Positions 38,001 to 53,800 are shown, numbered from the stretch's first letter. The stretch is DNA of 64,000 nucleotides from Lingula anatina (GCF_001039355.2 NW_019775192.1:363230-427229), one strand, 5' to 3'. Made by a program: numbers and translations. The notes: generated by a model from the sequence alone, not told the origin.

Positions 38001-41000
38001 TCCTAGTTTAATATAGTATTTCATGGGTTACTTATATAGAAAATTGCACACAGTATGATGAAAGTTGGCATTATTTCTATTTTTGATATCATTTGATCAA
38101 AATGTTATTGTTTATCTCCTCGAGCTCTGACAAATAACCAGCATTCTGCATGTGAAAAGGAAAATTCAGGTTTACAATTAGTTTTATAGATGGGTCAATC
38201 TTTCAAATTTCATTTATTTCTAGACCAATCAGAATATCCTGTGGTCAGTTCGCAAGAATGGCAAGTGGTAGTGCTGTAGCAGAGGTAGGAGAAAAACTTA
38301 TATTATCACATATACCAAAGGTGTCGATATTCAGTATATTTATGGAAAAGCAGCTTGTCTAGACAAACAAGGAATCCTAATTCTCTGCTTATGATTTACA
38401 CCATACAAATTTCTCTCTATTATACCAAAATAAGTTTAAAAAATTCCAATTAGTAGAGGAATTGCAAGAACATAAGAACATAAAATGGTAACATTTGTTG
38501 ATGAGCAGCCCATGTTTGGTTGTTTATGCATCCTTTTATGCAATTCACATAATGTTTGATTACCCTTGCAGATTGGTGACACTGCAGTGATGGCCACTGC
38601 AGTAAGCAAGTCTTCTCCACCCACTGCAGGTCAGGGATTTATGCCATTATCTGTAAGTCATGCTTTTTGTCCCTCAAATTTTTTTTCACTTAAAACATGT
38701 AAGTGTTTTCACAAAGTTTTGCAGTTAATATTGTTATTGTTAAATAAGCATTTTAAGATAAGAGAACTTAAATGCAGATAGCTTCCATAATTTTTATCCT
38801 AAAAGAGAAAGTTAAATTTAAAACTGTATTTTAAATTAGAGCCATTCCCCAGTATTTTCTTTTTTTTATTTACATAGTTCCCCCTCTGTAGATTGTGTGT
38901 AGTCATCATATTAATCTCCTATAAAAGAAAATAGGAAATGGCAGCTACATTCTCTTAGCAAAATATCCAGCAAATTTGCGAAAGGAATTTGATGTTCTCA
39001 CAAATTTGTTGCAAATTAGCAGCAATACAAATTTATCAAGCAAACTCCTTGCCACAAACTTTAAGTTTACAGCTTTGCTGCAAACTTTTCCTTTTTGCAA
39101 AGCGGTTGTTGGCTTTTCTGAACTAAATTGTTTTGGGTTTATAAATGCTATAGAGGGGAAAATTGTTAGGAATGAGGTTAACAAGTACTGTAAAATAGCC
39201 CTAGCGGTAAATACAATGCTATTTCTATGTTTCAAATAGTCACTATGTTTTATGAACCCTGTGCCTGTATGTCAACTTAATACCAGGTTGACTATAGACA
39301 AAAAGCTGCTGCTGCTGGAAGAATACCCACAAACTACTTACGCAGGGAGCTAGGGCCAACAGAAAAAGAAACCTTAGCAAGCAGAATGATAGGTATATAA
39401 GATGCAAATGTGTGTTTTAATGCAAGTTGCTTGCCACTTTACCACTTTACAATAATAGTCTTTTTTTTGGACCGACACTGTGTCTGGACATTTAGCCATC
39501 ACCTGCATCTGCTGTCATCATTGCTATTACTGTTGTCTTTTGTGTTGCCATGCACACTTTTCTACATTAGTTAAAGTATAAACTATAAGTGGAAAACCAA
39601 CTTACATATTGTTATAGGATTATAGGACTATATACACATCAAGTTAAAATACCAACCTGATTGGATTATTTTCTTAAAATTATGGATCATTTGTGAATCA
39701 ATTATTTTCAACAAATTAGGATTTTTGAAGCCTGAATTTCAGTTCCTTTTTTATTTCAGATAGGTCCTTGAGACCCCTTTTCCCCAGATCTTTTAAAACT
39801 GAAACTCAGGTACTTCAAGAAGAGTGATTGTCTTATTTATAGATAATGTGAAACATGTTACATGACAATAACTAATGATTAACAAGTGAGCATGAAATGT
39901 GATTGTGCTTTATCATTTATGTCCTAGGATGTAGCTTTCACTAGAGTTTGGTTTTGGTTTGCAATATGACTAAATGTGACTTTCATATTTTAGATTATGT
40001 GCAATTTAATGTCTGTGGATGGTCAACATGATCCAGAGATTGCTAGTCTAAATGCTGGTAAGTTCTCATCATTCTGTCATCTATGATGTTTGAAAAGTAT
40101 TAACTGTACATATTTTCATTGATTGATTAATTTTTAAAGATAACAACAGAATTTGTGGAGGAATACTGTTTTTCTACAAAAAACGGGGCACTTCCTGGTT
40201 CAAGTTTGAAAGTCAATCTCTGGTTACCTTGACAACAGATGAAGAATGAAAAGTTCTGTTTTTGTGTCTAGTGTGGAGTTTATTTCTCAGAATAATCAAA
40301 TAGCTGAATAACAGTCAGACTTTACCAATGCTTATTTTTGTTTTCAGCGTCTGCAGCCTTGTTGTTGTCTGACATTCCATGGAATGGTCCTATGGGTAAT
40401 GTTTTTTTTAATCACTTGCAACTCACAACACGTCGACATCTTAAACATTTGTTTTAGCCCCTTCACCAAAGTATTTGAATCAGATTAATGTAATGAAGAG
40501 AATAAAAAGAAATAAAATGTTTTTTTTCCATATTCTGTATCTGAAATTATTTTTATGCATATGTTTGTTCATCTGGCTGACACGAACTAGGATATTTTCA
40601 TGTAAATGTAAGTAAATGAACATTGTTTGATCAAATATAATGCTTACTGAAGCATGTCAAATCGAGTAATCAGTTTTGATTTACCCTAGGTGCTGTACGT
40701 ATTGGATATACAAACAAAGGCTTTGTTGTAAACCCAACTAGAAAACAACTGATGAGCAGCAGATTGAATCTGATTGTAGCAGCTGTTGAAAATAAAGTTG
40801 GTAAGTGACAATATTGTACCCCCAGCGTGAGTGCTTGTGATACACATGATTCTAGTCCTGACCTGTCTCGACCGCTGGTGTTAATGCTGGCTCCCCCACA
40901 CAATCACCATTTCTGCTTCTCCTCCAAGACTACAGGGACCTGTGTCACCATATCTTAGCATTAGGCCACATAATCTCAACTTGAACCTGCTAGATTTTGG

Positions 41001-44000
41001 TTTCTGTCACTGCATTGCACCATTGGCGACAATTTTAAAAATTAAATACTCCCAAACCAGAGGAATTATAGGAAAAGTTACTATAGACATCTGGAGATTT
41101 CAGAATATGACTAGTGAATCATAACATCTTTCAAAGAGGAGCTTTCTTGATTGTTGTAACCCTGGTTGGTGTGTGAGGAGTGGAGTCAAGTTATGGTGAC
41201 CTCACTTTATAAAGTGTCACTTTACAGTTACTGGGACCTTTCTAGGAGTAATGACCAGATTATGTCTGATGCACATGTACACCCAAGTATCATATTTTAT
41301 ACCCTCACCATACTAGTAAAGAATTGCTCATCTTGTTTGTGGGACTTTTTTTTATGAATTGTAGTTTGTAGTTTTGTTATCATGTTGCCATCAAACACAT
41401 GTATGATTTTCATTTTCAGTGATGCTAGATGGCTCAGCAGATNNNNNNNNNNNNNNNNNNNNNNNNNNNNNNNNNNNNNNNNNNNNNNNNNNNNNNNNNN
41501 NNNNNNNNNNNNNNNNNNNNNNNNNNNNNNNNNNNNNNNNNNNNNNNNNNNNNNNNNNNNNNNNNNNNNNNNNNNNNNNNNNNNNNNNNNNNNNNNNNNN
41601 NNNNNNNNNNNNNNNNNNNNNNNNNNNNNNNNNNNNNNGTTCTTCCATATGGACTTTTCAAAAATGCTGTACACCTAGGAGTGGAAAAGGTCAGACCAAT
41701 CCTAGCGGAGCTTAGGACATTGCAGAAAAATTTTGGAAAAAAGAAAAAGCCAATTGTTATTCCATCTGAAGATATCATCCCTCAGGAGATGCGTGATACC
41801 CTAAAAGTGTAAGATTTGGGGATTACCATGTGTTACTATTTTGATAAATTTTAAGTATGGTTGATCTGTATGAATAAAGATGTTTTAAGTATAATGTTTG
41901 ATCTATGTGAACCAGCAGTTAGCATCTGTTCAATTGGTTGTCTACCATTTCAAATTAGTACCATTACTTAGTACAACTCAGTATACATATGTTACGTTAA
42001 ATAGAGGTACAAAATACTTTTTCTTATATTTGGTGTACAATGCATGGCATCTTAATGATGTTTTGTAAGAATAAGTTTGTAAGTAAGCTTTTTGATGGAA
42101 AGAACATCAATATTTAAATGAAAAAAAAAAACTTTCACATTTTATTTTAGTATAGCAGAACAAAAATTACATGGAATTTTTACTGACAGCAGTCACAATA
42201 AGGTAAGGAAAAAATAAGATTTTTCTTTATTTATTTCTCATTTTTTTCAGGCACCTCACTTAATTCAGTTATACATGATTTCTATATTCTTATTTTCACT
42301 CACTCACCAAAAGGCAATTTGTAACTCAAACTTAGCCTTGTGAGCATGTGAGTGACTTCGATAATGAAGATACATTGATCTGCAACTTTTTTTTACTCAG
42401 TATGCATGTCAGATGGCAGCAGTCTTATTGTAATCATTCAGAACTGAACTTAAAGTTGTAGGTTTCATAGCTTGCCATCCAAGCAGTGAGTTCCAGTTGA
42501 TTACCAGAAGTTATCTTGCTATGGACACTTGTTGTGCTTTTATAATGTGGTTGTTGACCAATTCAGTTGTGATTTAAAATAGTCCTCTAAGAAAAGGGAA
42601 GTGCCTGTCTTGATACATGGTCTGGTTTGATTTTCAGTTTTCAAGAGATAAGGCGGTCAATGATGTCAGATATCAAACTGTCAGAGCTATGCAAGGTATC
42701 AATGTATCCTCCATCTCAAGTAAATTTTATGAATTTACTCTATACCTAATTGATTATGTATTGTAATCAGAAAAGTTATCTGAATCATTGATACAAGTAG
42801 TAACTGTGGCATAACCATATTGTTGTGGTAATCAGTCACTTATAAAGGGGTTTAGTGGGGTCTTCTGTTTATGTTATTTCTTAATTCCAACACATATTTA
42901 CAGTGTGAATTTAATGGATATAATCTGATTTATTATCAAGTTACCAAATTTTAATTTACTAAGTAATATGTACATGGTACCAATTTCTTAGTGATATTTC
43001 ATCATTTTTTGTTTCAGTTAAAACTATTTAGTTCTTTTTTTTTTTTTTTGCAAATATTAATTGAACTAGCAGATGTTTAATATTAAGAGTAACATACATT
43101 CACATCAGTTTTTCAAACTTTTCTTTTTTTAGATATTTATAAAGAAGCTTCACCAGTAACTCTTCATGAAACTTTTAACCAAGTTTGTAAGGACATATTC
43201 AGAAATATAGTTCTTGAACAGAACATAAGGTCAGTTCAGAGGATTTATCATCAATTTATGTGACACATTTGAAATTGAAAAGAAAATTGAATTCTTGTTT
43301 CTAAGATATTACTTTAGTGACTAAACATTGTAGCTGGGTAGCCATTGTTTATCCTTGCACTTTGACTTGTGTCAAGAGTAGATATTTATATTTGGATATT
43401 TATGTCACTGCTTGGGTAATGATTATTCATAATGAAAACCTTAAGAAATCTGTTTACCTGGCTATTTTAAAGTATTGGTGGAGTAATTTTTTATGTGAAA
43501 GAATAGAATCATCCACCCACTCAATACAGCCCCATACCCAGTTTGATTTCAATACCCAAAGGCCCATGTGCAGATAATAGGTCTATCAAACCCTAATGTT
43601 TCAAGTATTTCAGTCCAGTGGTTTAAGAGAAGTTACTGAAATTACAAATGCATGGATGGACAAATGTATGTGGGAGATAACATTATCTCCGACTTTTGTC
43701 ACAAAAGTGCATGGATAATATAGTCTTAGTTCATGTTGAAGAGATAAAATCTGTTCACACTTTCTCATCTGTAATATTCTGTTTTTTTAATTTTTTTAAC
43801 CATTTGTCAGTCTGTGGTTTGAAATATATCCTATGATACAGAGGTTTTTAGTAGGGAAGGATGTGTGTGAAAAGTTAATTGAAATTTTCAGTTTTTACAG
43901 CAAAACAATGGAATTCTTTTTTTCTTCTTTGCTGATGACAAGCTTTATAGTATTGTGTTTGATATGCCTTCTGTCCCTTAAGTTTCAGTAGATGTCTTTT

Positions 44001-47000
44001 TTAGTTGAGGAGATGAACTGCACTTTTGTGTTAGATATAATTTCTTAATTAACTTTCAAAAAGGTGTGATGGCCGCCAGTTGAGTGACATGCGTCCTGTT
44101 AGCTGTCAGGTAGACCTGTTCAAACCTTTGCATGGTTCAGCATTATTTCAGAGAGGACAGACACAAGTAAGAAATGCATAAATCTCTTCCATTGGATTTA
44201 TGCTTTTAATTACTTAAAATATAAATAACTAAAACAAGACTGTAGAATCTTAATTTCCAACCATTTCAATGTTGAAAATGTCAAAAAATTAAAAAGTAAG
44301 TGTCTTCTTTTAATTGTTTATTTAATCATTTATTTATTGATTATTGCTATTGCTATAGTCACAACAGGGATTTGGAAGCATTTACTTCTTATAACTATAG
44401 GCTGAATTATAATTTTGATACCTTGAATTGGTCTAAATATGAAATATATTTTTCTCATATAATAGTTGTAATATAATGCCTAGTAGTTGTTACAGTCTTT
44501 AATAGATTTATCTTATGTAGCATGTTAAGATGAATAATAAATAGTGAAAAACAACCTAGTGAACTGAAGTTATGCAGAACATTCTAGATATTGTTCCTGA
44601 CAATATAGATATTGCAAAATTAAAGATCTAATCGAATTGGTTCTTTCGATAATAATAATAACATTAATGAGTTTATATTGAGTAACTGAATGATATGGAA
44701 CCCTTCTTACAACACATTTCCAGGTGCTATGTACAGTGACATTTGATTCCCTGGAATCAGCAGCCAAAGTGGATCCAATTTCTGTGTTAACAGGGTGAGC
44801 TTGAGAACTCCTTAGTAGAGTTAGTATTTTGCTTGTCTTGTGATTAATTAATGGATAAGGAAAATGTGTGCCACAGAATAACAAAAGCTCTCAGTAAAAC
44901 TCTGTGCACACTTTGAAATCCCTCATCATTAAATGCATGCCTGATGGAAGGGGCTTGGATCGTGACAGGATAGTTATAGCACTTCACATTTTACTGCATT
45001 TAATGCTGCAATTTACTGGTATATATCATATATGGGTGTAAATAGCTTTCTGTAATATCTTTAAAAATTTGGTGGTCAGGTCCGTGTTCCAGAACAATGA
45101 CTCATATCACATAGTAATACTATGGCATTCATTTTGACATTGAAAAGCCCATTTAAGAGCGAAATATTAACATAAATTGCTTATAAATGGGTATTTCAAT
45201 GTTAAAATTGCAATATTTAGACCCTTGTCAAATCCGTGTATTTATTCTGTCAATTACCTGTTGTAATTGTCTTACAGGGGGCTGGCTGAGAAGAATTTCA
45301 TGCTGCATTATGAGGTATGGTAAAACAATGGGTGATTTTTAAATTCTGGAACACCAATTTCATTTTTGATGCTGTAAGTAACTAGATCGTGAATTTGTTT
45401 TACCTGAATCAGTATTTAAACTACTTTGAGAACATTTATGTTGATCATTCCTGTCAGTTATATATTTATGGACTTAATTGGGTCTTATGCTGGCAACATT
45501 TTTTCCAACAACAGTTGGGCAGTTTGATAATGGTATTTTCAGTTTCCTCCATATGCAACCAATGAAACTGGCAAACAAGGTGTAGCTAACAGAAGAGAGC
45601 TTGGTCATGGTAGGGAAATTTTGAANGATAACATTATCTCCGACTTTTGTCACAAAAGTGCATGGATAATATAGTCTCAGTTCATATTGAAGAGATAAAA
45701 TCCATTCACACTTTCTCATCTGTAATATTCTGTTTTTATAATCTTTTTAACCATTTGTCAGTCTGTGGTTTGAAATATATCCTATGATACAGAGGTTTTT
45801 TAGTAGGGAAGGATGTGTGTGAAAAGTTAATTGAAATTTTCAGTTTTTACAGCAAAACAATGGAATTCTATTTTTTCCATTATTGATGACAAGCTTTATA
45901 GTATTGTGTTTGATATGCCTTCTGTCCCTTAAGTTTCAGTAGCTGTGTCTTATTTTTGAGTAGATGAACTGCACTTTTGTGTTAGATATAATTTCTCATT
46001 TAACTTTCAAAAAGGTGTGATGGCCGGCAGTTGAGTGACATGCGTCCTGTTAGCTGTCAGGTAGACCTGTTCAAACCTTTGCATGGTTCAGCATTATTTC
46101 AGAGAGGACAGACACAAGTAAGAAATGCATAAATCTCTTCCATTGGATTTATGCTTTTAATTACTTAAAATATAAATAACTAAAACAAGACTGTAGAATC
46201 TTAATTTCCAACCATTTCAATGTTGAAAATGTCAAAAAATTAAAAACTAAGTGTCTTCTTTTAATTGTTTATTTAATCATTTATTTATTGATTATTGCTA
46301 TTGCTATAGTCACAACAGGGATTTGGAAGCATTTACTTCTTATAACTATAGGCTGAATTATAATTTTGATACCTTGAATTGGTCTAAATATGAAATATAT
46401 TTTTCTCATATAATAGTTGTAATATAATGCCTAGTAGTTGTTACAGTCTTTAATAGATTTATCTTATGTAGCATGTTAAGATGAATAATAAATAGTGAAA
46501 AACAACCTAGTGAACTGAAGTTATGCAGAACATTCTAGATATTGTTCCTGACAATATAGATATTGCAAAATTAAAGATCTAATCGAATTGGTTCTTTCGA
46601 TAATAATAATAACATTAATGAGTTTATATTGAGTAACTGAATGATATGGAACCCTTCTTACAACACATTTCCAGGTGCTATGTACAGTGACATTTGATTC
46701 CCTGGAATCAGCAGCCAAAGTGGATCCAATTTCTGTGTTAACAGGGTGAGCTTGAGAACTCCTTAGTAGAGTTAGTATTTTGCTTGTCTTGTGATTAATT
46801 AATGGATAAGGAAAATGTGTGCCACAGAATAACAAAAGCTCTCAGTAAAACTCTGTGCACACTTTGAAATCCCTCATCATTAAATGCATGCCTGATGGAA
46901 GGGGCTTGGATCGTGACAGGATAGTTATAGCACTTCACATTTTACTGCATTTAATGCTGCAATTTACTGGTATATATCATATATGGGTGTAAATAGCTTT

Positions 47001-50000
47001 CTGTAATATCTTTAAAAATTTGGTGGTCAGGTCCGTGTTCCAGAACAATGACTCATATCACATAGTAATACTATGGCATTCATTTTGACATTGAAAAGCC
47101 CATTTAAGAGCGAAATATTAACATAAATTGCTTATAAATGGGTATTTCAATGTTAAAATTGCAATATTTAGACCCTTGTCAAATCCGTGTATTTATTCTG
47201 TCAATTACCTGTTGTAATTGTCTTACAGGGGGCTGGCTGAGAAGAATTTCATGCTGCATTATGAGGTATGGTAAAACAATGGGTGATTTTTAAATTCTGG
47301 AACACCAATTTCATTTTTGATGCTGTAAGTAACTAGATCGTGAATTTGTTTTACCTGAATCAGTATTTAAACTACTTTGAGAACATTTATGTTGATCATT
47401 CCTGTCAGTTATATATTTATGGACTTAATTGGGTCTTATGCTGGCAACATTTTTTCCAACAACAGTTGGGCAGTTTGATAATGGTATTTTCAGTTTCCTC
47501 CATATGCAACCAATGAAACTGGCAAACAAGGTGTAGCTAACAGAAGAGAGCTTGGTCATGGTAGGGAAATTTTGAACTCAATATTTTTTTTTCTAATTTG
47601 CATTTTAATTAAAAGATCATTTAATAATTTAACAGTTTGTACTCGTATAAAGAATATTAGCATGTTTAATGGGAATTGTTATATTTGAAAAAGATGGACA
47701 TTGTTTAGGGATAGCTTAAATGTATATAATGTCCACAGGTGCCCTGGCAGAAAAAGCATTGAGAACTGTACTACCAGAAGACTATCCCTTCACAATAAGA
47801 CTTACTTCAGAAGTCCTTGAATCAAATGGTAAGAACATCATTATCATCTAGCTGATTTCTAGAGGAAATAAGGCAGTAAAGCTGTCAAATGTACAGATAA
47901 AAAGCAGAAAATAACGATGTACAAAATAGGTTATTTTGCCAGTTTTGGATGCAAAACACATTATGCTCAATAGCAAAGTCAACACCAAATTTTAATTATG
48001 CATAACAGGTAAAACTCATGTTATGAATATGAAACTAGCATAAGGCTTCAGGGCCAATAGAGTTCAGAGTCACACCTTGAAAATGAACATTTTGCAAAAA
48101 AAAAAAACAAAAAAAAACGGATTCTGTCAGGCTGTTTTTCAAATTTGACCTCTATCTGTGTCATGTTCATCAGTCCTTAAAGTTTGAAGACAATCATTCA
48201 AATGGTTTTCCATGAAATGTGGTTTATGTCTTGCACATAGTAACAAAATTGCCGGAAAATAACCTGCATAAAAATAATCCAATCAAGCTGATTTTTTAAA
48301 TTGACCTGTATTTTAATAACATTGATCATTCCTATAAGTTTGAAGACAATAGGCTTGTCTTTCTTTCTTCAGATGTGTTATCTGTGTTGCATGTAGTATA
48401 ATATATTCAGAAAAAAGCAGCATAATTTTTCAAAAAATGGTCTAGGCAAGCTGATTTTTTAACCCTACCTGTAATTATTAAATATTCATTAGCTCTGTAA
48501 GTTTAAAGACAATGGTGTTATTCCTGAAATTGCATGGCAAAAGTGATGATGGATGCAGGTAATGGCTATATATACAGATACAGATGTGTCTATATATAAA
48601 AAGCAAGGACATAAAAGTTTTGCATGTCTAGCTTGTAACTTAAAGAAAACAAAAATGCAGAATTAGAATGTATAACGTGCATAGCATGTGGGAAATTTGA
48701 ACACTTTTTGAGAAAATTAATGTTTATTGCTAATATAATACAAATGTGTTTAAATTGAAAATCCTAATTTTTGTTACATAATGCTAATTTGATGTTCATT
48801 CCTCTTTAGGATCTTCATCTATGGCCACTGTCTGTGGGGGTAGTCTGGCTTTAATGGATGCAGGTACACCTACAACTGTTTATTCTCTGATACACCAAGC
48901 TCATGTCTTTGTAAGAAAAAGGTGTACTGTTGTGAAAAAATAATCTTGTTGTTTTGAGATTTCTTGCATAATCTGATGTTCTTGGTGTCATGGTCAATTT
49001 ATGTTGTGTTTGTACACTAGCAGTTTCTTTCCATCACACTGTATTTGAATCATTTTGGTTATTTGTGCCATGGTAGATTCTAGGAACAAAAGCCAATGCA
49101 TACAACTGATTAAATTCCTTCATATTGCATATACAACATTTTCCTACACCAATAAATCATGTTACAATAGTTGGTTTTTATTCACCTCTAAGGAGTACCT
49201 ATATCTGAACCTGCTGCAGGGGTAGCTATTGGTGTATTCACAAACTATAAAGGTGATGATGCATCCAGTGATCTTAATGAAGACAGCAAGGAACAAACAG
49301 GACAAGATGAGAAGCACTGTTTACTTACAGACTTAGTAGTAGGTTCACAAGTAAAGATTTTAGATTGTTAGAGGTTGAGCTTATGAATTAAAATGTTTTA
49401 TAGGATGAAGGATGAAGTCTCCATTTTCTAACCATGAATTCTGAATTTGTTCCATTATCTGATGGATTATGTATTGGGAATAGATTTTTTCCATTGATGA
49501 AATTTGCAATTTAAACTAAATTGCACATAATTAAATCATGATTTGATGACTTATTTTAAAAGGGGTAACATAATAAGATGTCTGATTTCTTTTTTAATTA
49601 ACTTTTGTCTTTTTTGCACAGGGCATAGAAGATTATATGGGTGATATGGACTTTAAGATGGCAGGCACAAAGTTTGGTGTCACAGCTATACAGGTAAAGT
49701 ATAAATCAATTGACTGATGAAAAAAGGGGCATAAATAAAAAAAAAGAATAGTACATTTTTAGATAAATATTGTAGGGCCTTGAAAAGGGATATTGATGCC
49801 ACAAAAAATAATTATAATTTATCAATTTATCTTCATTTATGTCTCAGTTGTGTTGACAGCACCACTTTAAGTGTGAAGTTTAGCATTAGAATATGCTTTC
49901 AAGACCCCATATGTGAGTAGTGAAATGAAGTTAGAATTATAAAAACCATTTAAAGGGATAACAACTCTTTGTATGAGATCCATATTTCACAATAATTACA

Positions 50001-50852
50001 TTGTAAACAACACATAGAAATATAATAAGTTGTATTTTGCCACCAAAATGGTGGTCATCGCAATTATTCTGGGATCGGTGCATGCCATTGAACCATGTAA
50101 CCTCCATAGATGGCTAGCTACCCTCTGTAATAATGTCTTAAGAGATTTTTTACAAAAGACAAAACTTTCTAGAAGAAAAAGGGACTAACTTTGAAGATGG
50201 AACGGATTCATTAACCACTGTTAAGTATGGGAATATTAGAAACTTTATTTATTTGTCCAAAATGAACAGTTGTTAACCCTTTAAATTGAAGTGAATTGTG
50301 TAGCAAAAGTAAATTGACAAATAAAATGTTGATGTGAATATATACATGTTTTTTTAAACTTTAGGCAGATGTCAAAACACCTGGTCTTCCTACAGATGTG
50401 ATGATTGAAGCAACGGATGAAGCACAGGTTGCAATTAAAAAACTTTTGGACATCATGGCTGAGACCCTCCCAACATACAGGTCACAGAAAAAGGAAAATG
50501 CTCCTGTTACTGGTAAGCTTAGTTCTACAGGCTTGCAAGTCCCCTTTTTGTGTTTGAATTTTTCTTTGGCATTTTGGGGATAGTTTTTAAAATTCAGTTT
50601 ATTTTACTATTGTATTTTTTGATTAAATGCATACATTTTTTGGCAGTTCATGTAATTCTGAAGACTCCATCCAGTATCTGTTATTTTACCCTTGTCTTTT
50701 TTTTTCAGAAAAATTGGAGATACCCTTGTCCAAAAGAGCAAAATTTGTAGGTCCTGGGGGATACAATATAAAAAAATTAAGGTCTGAAACAGGTGAGCAT
50801 TTTTTGAAAGAAGATTATATGCAGACATTGTAAATGTCTTTTTGTTCTGCTC

Positions 50853-50898
<46 letters not shown>

Positions 50899-53800
50899 TA
50901 TTTACAACCAAAATATGGATGATGCATTTATAATACTACAAGTGATAATTCTAAGAAAGACATATTGGACATTATTACAACCTTTTCTGAAACATTTTCA
51001 AGTAATGCATTGGTATTGAAATTTTTGGATTCATTTGATAAAATCACAAAATTACTTAAAAGTTGACAAGACTCAGGGAATAATAGTACCTGAGGCTCTT
51101 GCTGTTCTCAGTTTTAGCACTCTAAATATTTGGGCACTTCATAGCTTATAAAAGTGTCCACTCCATAATGGTAAAATGTGGACTTGGTGGTCACTTGTAT
51201 ACATTTTTTTGTATCATTGTTTTATGCAACTTGTTGCACCAACATTGTTGTGATACAGTTGTGTCATCCATATTTAAGTTGTGTGAAGGTCATTTATTTT
51301 TTTCACAACAGAATAAGTCTAAATTTTATTCCTTTGATACACTTGTTTAGATGTTATGCAAATTGGAAGTTGAATTTTCAATTTTCACACTTAGTGCCAT
51401 ATTTTTGTGTAACCTATGTGGCTTTTTTTTGCAATGTAAATGTTGCATACTAAATATTTCAAAGTTGGATAATGTTTTTCTTAGTTCACTGGAATTTGTC
51501 TGTTCATATGACAGTGGAGTAATGGGAATGACTTTTCTTGGAAGTGTCTGTTTGTTTGCCACCCTGAGGTTCAGAGATAACTTGAAATAAACCTCTACTG
51601 TATAGCATACAGTACCCTTGCTGTTTCAAGTTACCTCTGACCAGATTCCTTAGGCCTGGTTGCCCACCACTCAAGTTTAAAGGCTGCCCCAAATGACCCA
51701 TTGAAGGATCTAGCCAATAAACAAAAATGAGTTAAAGCATGGTTTGTTCAAATTCAGAAAAGGCAACAAAGATATATTTTGCTGCACCAGAAAACAAACA
51801 CATGCATTGCCCTTGTCTCATTGGATATATTTCTAGACTTCTATCCAATCAGTGTTTTCACCAAACTTTGGAGAAAGATCTTGAAAACATGAAATTGATT
51901 GATTTAATAAACTAGGTCAAAATGAATCTGGTCAGAGGTAACTTGAAACAGCAAGGGTTGCTATAGTGTAGAAGTTTGTTTCAAGTTATCTCTGAAGCTC
52001 AGGGTATGTGTTTGCTAGCTTCACTGTATAGTTATCAAGTTAAAACTTAATTGCTCTGAATAAAATGCAAGAAAGGATTAAGTATAATGTGCAACTTGAG
52101 TCCCTGAAATGCCCCTTTTTTATCAGATAGATTATTCTAAATTGAGCAATGGAAATGTCATTGTTTTTAAGAATTATTTAACCCCATAGCGCCAGAAAAC
52201 CACACATATGCGGTTCATTAAAAAAAATCCCCAGTGCTGGCAACCACCAAAACGTAGTTTCTGTGTTTACATGCTCGTACTTTCCCCTGTCGTTTGTAAC
52301 AATTCATGCTTCCATCACAAGAGTAACCTGATGGTCTTTGTTTACTACCAGCTTTTAAAAGGCATTTGACGAGTATTAGATAATGGAAAAGCAATTTACT
52401 TCAACCCTTGTCGAGGTGCTAAGAAGTCAAAATGGCGATGAGAGGTCAACAGAAGTTATGGGATGAGAGAAATGTTCTAGAATTGTTATAAAATTCAGAC
52501 TTCGGGGAAGAATCCGTGATAGATTTTGATACTCCAACAATGGCAAAGGTGGCTGACATACTTGGCTTTCTTAAAATGTACAGTTCTTAGGTGTTTTCTA
52601 GACAAATGAATATATTATCATTGATTAAATGAGGCCGCCTGTAAAATTGAAAGCACCCATGTAGTTGGCTCCGGACCATGGGCACTTTGTAGGTCAGATG
52701 CTGTCAGGCTCTATGGGGTTATGATTATTGCATAATTTCTTTTTTACTGATTCTCATGATAGTTTGATTTGAAATTGAAACATTTTACTTATATGCTGAC
52801 CTCAGTACAAGCAGTGTTTTTGGTAGTGTAGGTATACATATTTTTTCCAGGTATAACAGTTTCAAGTGTTGATGAGACAACTTTTCAATTATTTGCCCCT
52901 AATAAAGATGCCATGGAAGAGACCAAAGAAATGATAGACAAACAGCTGAAAAGTTCTGTAAGTTTTGCTGTGTTGTCATGATAAATGAAAATCTATAATC
53001 TCACTTTCATTCTGTAGAGTCTTTTGCAAGGGTCAAAAAAGTGATTTTAAAATGCAGAAAAAAGGTAGGAAAGGGAAAGATTGGTTTTCTTTGAGTGAAA
53101 ATACTGTACTACAATATTAGTAACTGTGCTTATTTTAAATTAATCAAGTTGAGATCTAAATCGTTGACTTGTGATTTGAAAGCAAATGCCCTGCAATTAA
53201 CTGAAATGAAAGGCACAGAAAATAAAGCAAATGATATGTTCGGGTAGTTCTTGCTGGATAGAAAGTAATTGTTACAGTCGATACCTTTTCTGAAGTGTTA
53301 GAGGAAAGAAATACCACTGATTTAGGAAAATTTCTGAAATATGTTATTTATTTTTTCTAGAAAGAACCAGATCTAGAGTTTTCTGCTGTTTATACTGCCA
53401 AAATTGTGGAAGTAAGGTAAGACTTAATAGTACTAAACACTTTGTAAAATTGCATGTTTATGAGCACTTTGAGGTCAGTCAAAAAAATTGGGAGCAAGTG
53501 ACTTTTTTATAAGACTGGTTAATTGATTCCCCCCTCTCTCTTTTAAAGTTAAGCTATGGTTTTCATTACTGTTTTTGAACAGGTTTTGTCAGTTGGTACC
53601 ATTCTCCAAGACAAGATCCGACACTGCATATAACATTAAGAATAAAACAACACAAACAACATATAAAGTGCATATGGACGCAGTTAGCGCACAAGTTTTC
53701 AAATCATCTTCAATAATTAGATAAATTATAAACATGAGGAGACCCTCTCCTCACCAAACCTCTGAATCATCTCTCCCTTTTAAATATAAAAAGGAATCGC

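Noticed and set aside
38941-39240. Repeated CAAATTTG/GCAAA words in a PNPT1 intron, open on both strands
   Set aside because: Suggestive of an old repeat, but I could not define ends or a repeat unit.
41297-41812. ORFs crossing the N run
   Set aside because: They are made mostly of undetermined residues. Only the PNPT1 frame at each side is supported.
46015-47560. A second set of PNPT1 exons as a real internal gene duplication
   Set aside because: The splice phases do not join, the set is not a multiple of three, and the copies meet at a single N.
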